Position numbers and translations under genes: made by a program
NCBI GenBank assembly: GCA_964476375.1
Contig: CAYYZW010000097.1
Coordinates: forward strand, 1 to 17,099
Source: SAT2750 sp964476375
GTDB lineage: Bacteria > Planctomycetota > Planctomycetia > Pirellulales > Pirellulaceae
DNA length: 17,099 bases
Reading direction: 5' to 3'
Notes under the pieces: model-generated
The model's database searches: none
The model's input: only the letters and a program-made list of their open reading frames with translations
Told to the model about the DNA's origin: nothing
Shown: positions 14,908-17,099 of the stretch, piece after piece
Layout of the letters: the number at the start of each line of letters is the position of its first letter
Numbering within the stretch: position 1 is the stretch's first letter

Positions 14908-16077
14908 ATGACATACGACCTGATTATCCAGGGGGGAACCGTGGTGGACCCGTCCCAGTCGATCCATGAAACCATGGACGTGGGCATCCAGGACGGCGTG
15001 ATTGCCGAGCTGGCCCCCTCGCTGGCGGCATCCGAGTCCACCAAGATCGTCGATGCTCGCGGGCAGCTGGTCGTGCCCGGCCTGATCGACCTGCATGTCC
15101 ATGTCTATCACCGGCACGTGCCCATCTCCCTCGAACCGGATTCGCTCTGTGCCGCGGGCGGCGTGACAACCATGCTCGATGCCGGCAGCGCCGGCAGTTA
15201 CAACTTTGACGGTTTTCGCCATGACATCATCGAACGGGCGGAGACCCAGCTGTTTGGCCTGGTCAACCTCTCCTGCATGGGGCTGGTCGTGGCCCATTAC
15301 GGGGAACTGATGGACCGCCGTTATGCAGATCCGGAGGGCGTGGTGGAGACGATCCGCCGTCATCCGGACCTGGCCGTGGGAGTCAAGATCCGCGCTGGGC
15401 GCCACATCATCGGTGATGGGCAGATGGGACGTGATAACTTCATGGACGCTGTCCGTGCCGCCCGGGAATCGGAAACCTGGCTGATGGTCCATATCGGCGA
15501 AAGCCCCCTCTCGATCCCGGAGATGCTCAAGGAGATGCAGCCTGGGGACTGCATCACGCACTGCTTCAAGGGTGGCAGCGAACGAATCCTGGCCCCGGAC
15601 AACCAGCTCTTTGATGCCGTCCGCGAAGCGTCTGACCGGGGAATCGTCTTTGACGTGGGACACGGACGAGGAAGCTTCCAGTGGGACGTTGTGGAAGCGG
15701 CAATCGAACAGGGATTCGAACCGACCACGATCAGCACGGACCTTCACCAGATGAACATCAACGGCCCGGTCTTTGACATGCCGACCACCATGTCCAAGTT
15801 TCTTCTGCTGGGCTGCACGCTGGACCGTGTCGTGGAAATGTCCACCACGACCCCGGCACGCGTCCTGGGAAAAGACGGGGACCTGGGGACACTGCGAGTG
15901 GGAAGCGTGGCCGACGTGGCGGTCCTGGAACGTCGAGAGGGGGCCTTCCTGTTATCCGACAGTCTTGACCAGATGCGAACAGGAAGGGAGCTTTTGGTCG
16001 CTGCTGCAACGGTTCGTCGTGGCCAGCTGATCCCAGGTGGCGGCGGCACGCGGATGCTTCACAGGGCCGACCAGTGA
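14908..16077 (+). CDS. COG3964 amidohydrolase superfamily metallohydrolase (often misannotated as dihydroorotase)
   Basis: 389 aa, binuclear-metal amidohydrolase. Metal ligands are visible: His63 and His65 ('DLHVHVYH'), Lys160 in 'VGVKIRAGRH' (expected to be carboxylated and to bridge both metals), His195 ('WLMVHIGE'), His218 ('ITHCFKG') and Asp278 ('ISTDLH'). The composite N/C-terminal beta-sandwich domain is shown by 'DLIIQGGTVVDPSQ' and 'GTLRVGSVADVAVLE'. 'KIRAGRH', 'THCFKG' and 'FDVGHGRGSFQWD' are typical of COG3964. From published work, characterised COG3964 members hydrolyse acetylated alpha-hydroxy acids such as acetyl-(R)-mandelate rather than dihydroorotate. A role as an ester or amide deacetylase is therefore possible. 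AAGGA lies 10 bases before the ATG. It is co-directional with the PLP gene, 32 bp apart. It is cytosolic. Confidence 0.9.
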   Translation: MTYDLIIQGGTVVDPSQSIHETMDVGIQDGVIAELAPSLAASESTKIVDARGQLVVPGLIDLHVHVYHRHVPISLEPDSLCAAGGVTTMLDAGSAGSYNFDGFRHDIIERAETQLFGLVNLSCMGLVVAHYGELMDRRYADPEGVVETIRRHPDLAVGVKIRAGRHIIGDGQMGRDNFMDAVRAARESETWLMVHIGESPLSIPEMLKEMQPGDCITHCFKGGSERILAPDNQLFDAVREASDRGIVFDVGHGRGSFQWDVVEAAIEQGFEPTTISTDLHQMNINGPVFDMPTTMSKFLLLGCTLDRVVEMSTTTPARVLGKDGDLGTLRVGSVADVAVLERREGAFLLSDSLDQMRTGRELLVAAATVRRGQLIPGGGGTRMLHRADQ

Positions 16078-16163
16078 CCTCGATTTCCACCGCCTTGCCC
16101 AAAACGTAAAATCACCCGTGCGTTTGAACGCCTGGCTCCGCATCCAGCACAAGGGAGACCTGC

Positions 16164-17099
16164 ATGCCGGCGAAGGAGACCATGCCACAAGATGGGCCGG
16201 TTCTAGCCGGCCCTCCTTTCAAAAACCCTCAACTGGTCACGCCCCTGGTGGATGGGGTTCTGGTCGGTGGGCTGTCCCTGGTCGTCATTGCCGGCTTGCT
16301 GATTATCGGCCTTGTCACACCATCGGCCTATGACAGTCTGAAATCCAGGCCGGCCATGCTGGATGAACTGGTCTGGATTTTTGTGATTACCTCGCTGATC
16401 AACAGTCCCCATTTCATGGGCTCCTACTGGATGCTCTATTCCACCCCTGGACAGGTAAAGAGATATCCCTGGGCGACGATTTACGTACCAGTGACCCTGG
16501 TCGCAGTCGCCGTGCTGAGCCTGACGCTGACAGCCATCGGCACCCGCCTGGGACAGGACGAGTCCCAGTTTGCCGCAGTCATGCAGACACAGTTTTCCGG
16601 CCAGGCTTCATTCATTGGAGCGCTGATCGCCAGCTTCCGGGAACTTCCCTTCTTCGTGGGGGGACGCGCCATCTACATGGGGATGTTTATCATCAGCATC
16701 ACCTACCTGGCCTGGCACTATAACGGCCAGGCGTGGGGGATGACGGCATCCTTCTGTTACCTGGCAGGTATCCGGATGCGGGATTCCGATCGCAAGCTGA
16801 TTCGATCAGGTTTTCGAGCGATGACCGGCATGCATGTCCTTTTCTGGACAATCCCAGTGGCCCAGCAGGCCGAATTACGTGGTGTTATCTCGCCGGGGAT
16901 AACCGAGACTGTTTCCAACCTGGTGATCATGCTTCTTGTGCTGGCATTCACAATGACGATCCCGCTTGGAATATGGGGGTTTCGACGGGCTGCCCGGCGC
17001 AGCGGCCGCCGAATCCCACTGCGGGCGATTCTCCCCTGGATGGCCATTTACTTCTGGTACCTGCTGATCTTTATCCATCCCTATTTCTTTCTCGTGTTA
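16164..17099 (+). CDS. multi-pass membrane protein related to the 3844 gene, 3' truncated by the window edge
   Basis: 312 codons are visible and the frame is still open at the last base. Start ATG 16164 is favoured by AAGGGAG 6 bases upstream; ATG 16182, with GAAGGAG 3 bases upstream, is the alternative. About seven hydrophobic segments start at residue 30. It repeats the layout of the 610-aa protein at 3844: a short polar N-terminus ending in a P-x2-D motif before TM1, 'INSPHFMGSYWMLYSTP' (79-95) against 'NVAHHFPTFIRIYGD', then a basic 'KRYPW' against 'RRYRW', and 'YLAWHYNGQAWGM' (181-193) against 'WDPWHFLMQHYGFM'. His83, His185 and Gln189 are therefore candidates for functional residues. 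The family is not one I recognise, and no function is assigned. It is co-directional with the amidohydrolase, 86 bp downstream; membership of that operon is possible. Confidence 0.75.
   Translation, partial: MPAKETMPQDGPVLAGPPFKNPQLVTPLVDGVLVGGLSLVVIAGLLIIGLVTPSAYDSLKSRPAMLDELVWIFVITSLINSPHFMGSYWMLYSTPGQVKRYPWATIYVPVTLVAVAVLSLTLTAIGTRLGQDESQFAAVMQTQFSGQASFIGALIASFRELPFFVGGRAIYMGMFIISITYLAWHYNGQAWGMTASFCYLAGIRMRDSDRKLIRSGFRAMTGMHVLFWTIPVAQQAELRGVISPGITETVSNLVIMLLVLAFTMTIPLGIWGFRRAARRSGRRIPLRAILPWMAIYFWYLLIFIHPYFFLVL
16194..16213 (+). other. strong GC hairpin inside the first codons of the last gene
   Basis: GGGCCGG (16194-16200) pairs perfectly with CCGGCCC (16207-16213), with an additional T-G pair and a 4-base loop. 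It falls about 10 codons after the chosen start. TCCTTTC follows, which is not a convincing T-run, so I read it as a structured coding segment or attenuating hairpin rather than a proven terminator of the upstream cluster. Confidence 0.4.

Noticed and set aside
14908..16077. Dihydroorotase (pyrC) annotation for the amidohydrolase
   Set aside because: The K-I-R-A-G-R-H and T-H-C-F-K-G motifs are those of COG3964, whose tested members do not act on dihydroorotate.

Overview
The window is about 17 kb of GC-rich, densely coded bacterial DNA with 14 recognisable protein genes and no RNA gene, insertion sequence, CRISPR array or phage gene that I can see. A Tat-exported DUF1501 protein, large unassigned membrane proteins and a dispersed catabolic gene set suggest a planctomycete (Planctomycetota), probably environmental. 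This is inferred from gene content; there is no rRNA or other marker gene here.

Region 1 (1-2818, + strand): the 3' part of a creatininase-family amidohydrolase, an aldo/keto reductase that lies in the same frame directly behind the creatininase amber stop and lacks any ATG/GTG/TTG start at its proper N-terminus, and a SelA-like/DgaE-like PLP enzyme closed by a good intrinsic terminator. A convergent cyclase-family (kynurenine-formamidase-like) gene follows at 2813-3610. The 233 bp divergent intergenic region after it holds an extended -10 candidate and paired inverted repeats.

Region 2 (3844-9571): a 610-aa His-rich multi-pass membrane protein of unknown function, an unusual NhaA-type Na+/H+ antiporter with a His-rich insert, an opposing glycerophosphodiester phosphodiesterase overlapping the NhaA 3' end by 29 bp, and a DUF1501 Tat protein.

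Region 3 (9672-17099, + strand): a probable co-oriented catabolic cluster. It encodes an M81 (MlrC-like) metallopeptidase, a mandelate-racemase-subgroup enolase-superfamily enzyme, an ACS-type MFS transporter, a second SelA-like PLP enzyme, a COG3964 amidohydrolase, and the start of a second membrane protein that resembles the 610-aa protein of region 2. That last gene runs off the window.

The genes suggest uptake of a small organic acid by the MFS carrier, amide or ester opening by the amidohydrolase-type enzymes (creatininase-like, cyclase, M81, COG3964), dehydration by the enolase-superfamily member, and deamination or elimination by the two PLP enzymes, with the aldo/keto reductase adjusting a carbonyl. 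The substrate cannot be read from the sequence. The most promising points for novelty are the duplicated SelA-like/amidohydrolase chemistry without selenocysteine genes, the two related membrane proteins with a W-H-x3-Q-x2-G signature, and the start-codon-less reductase.
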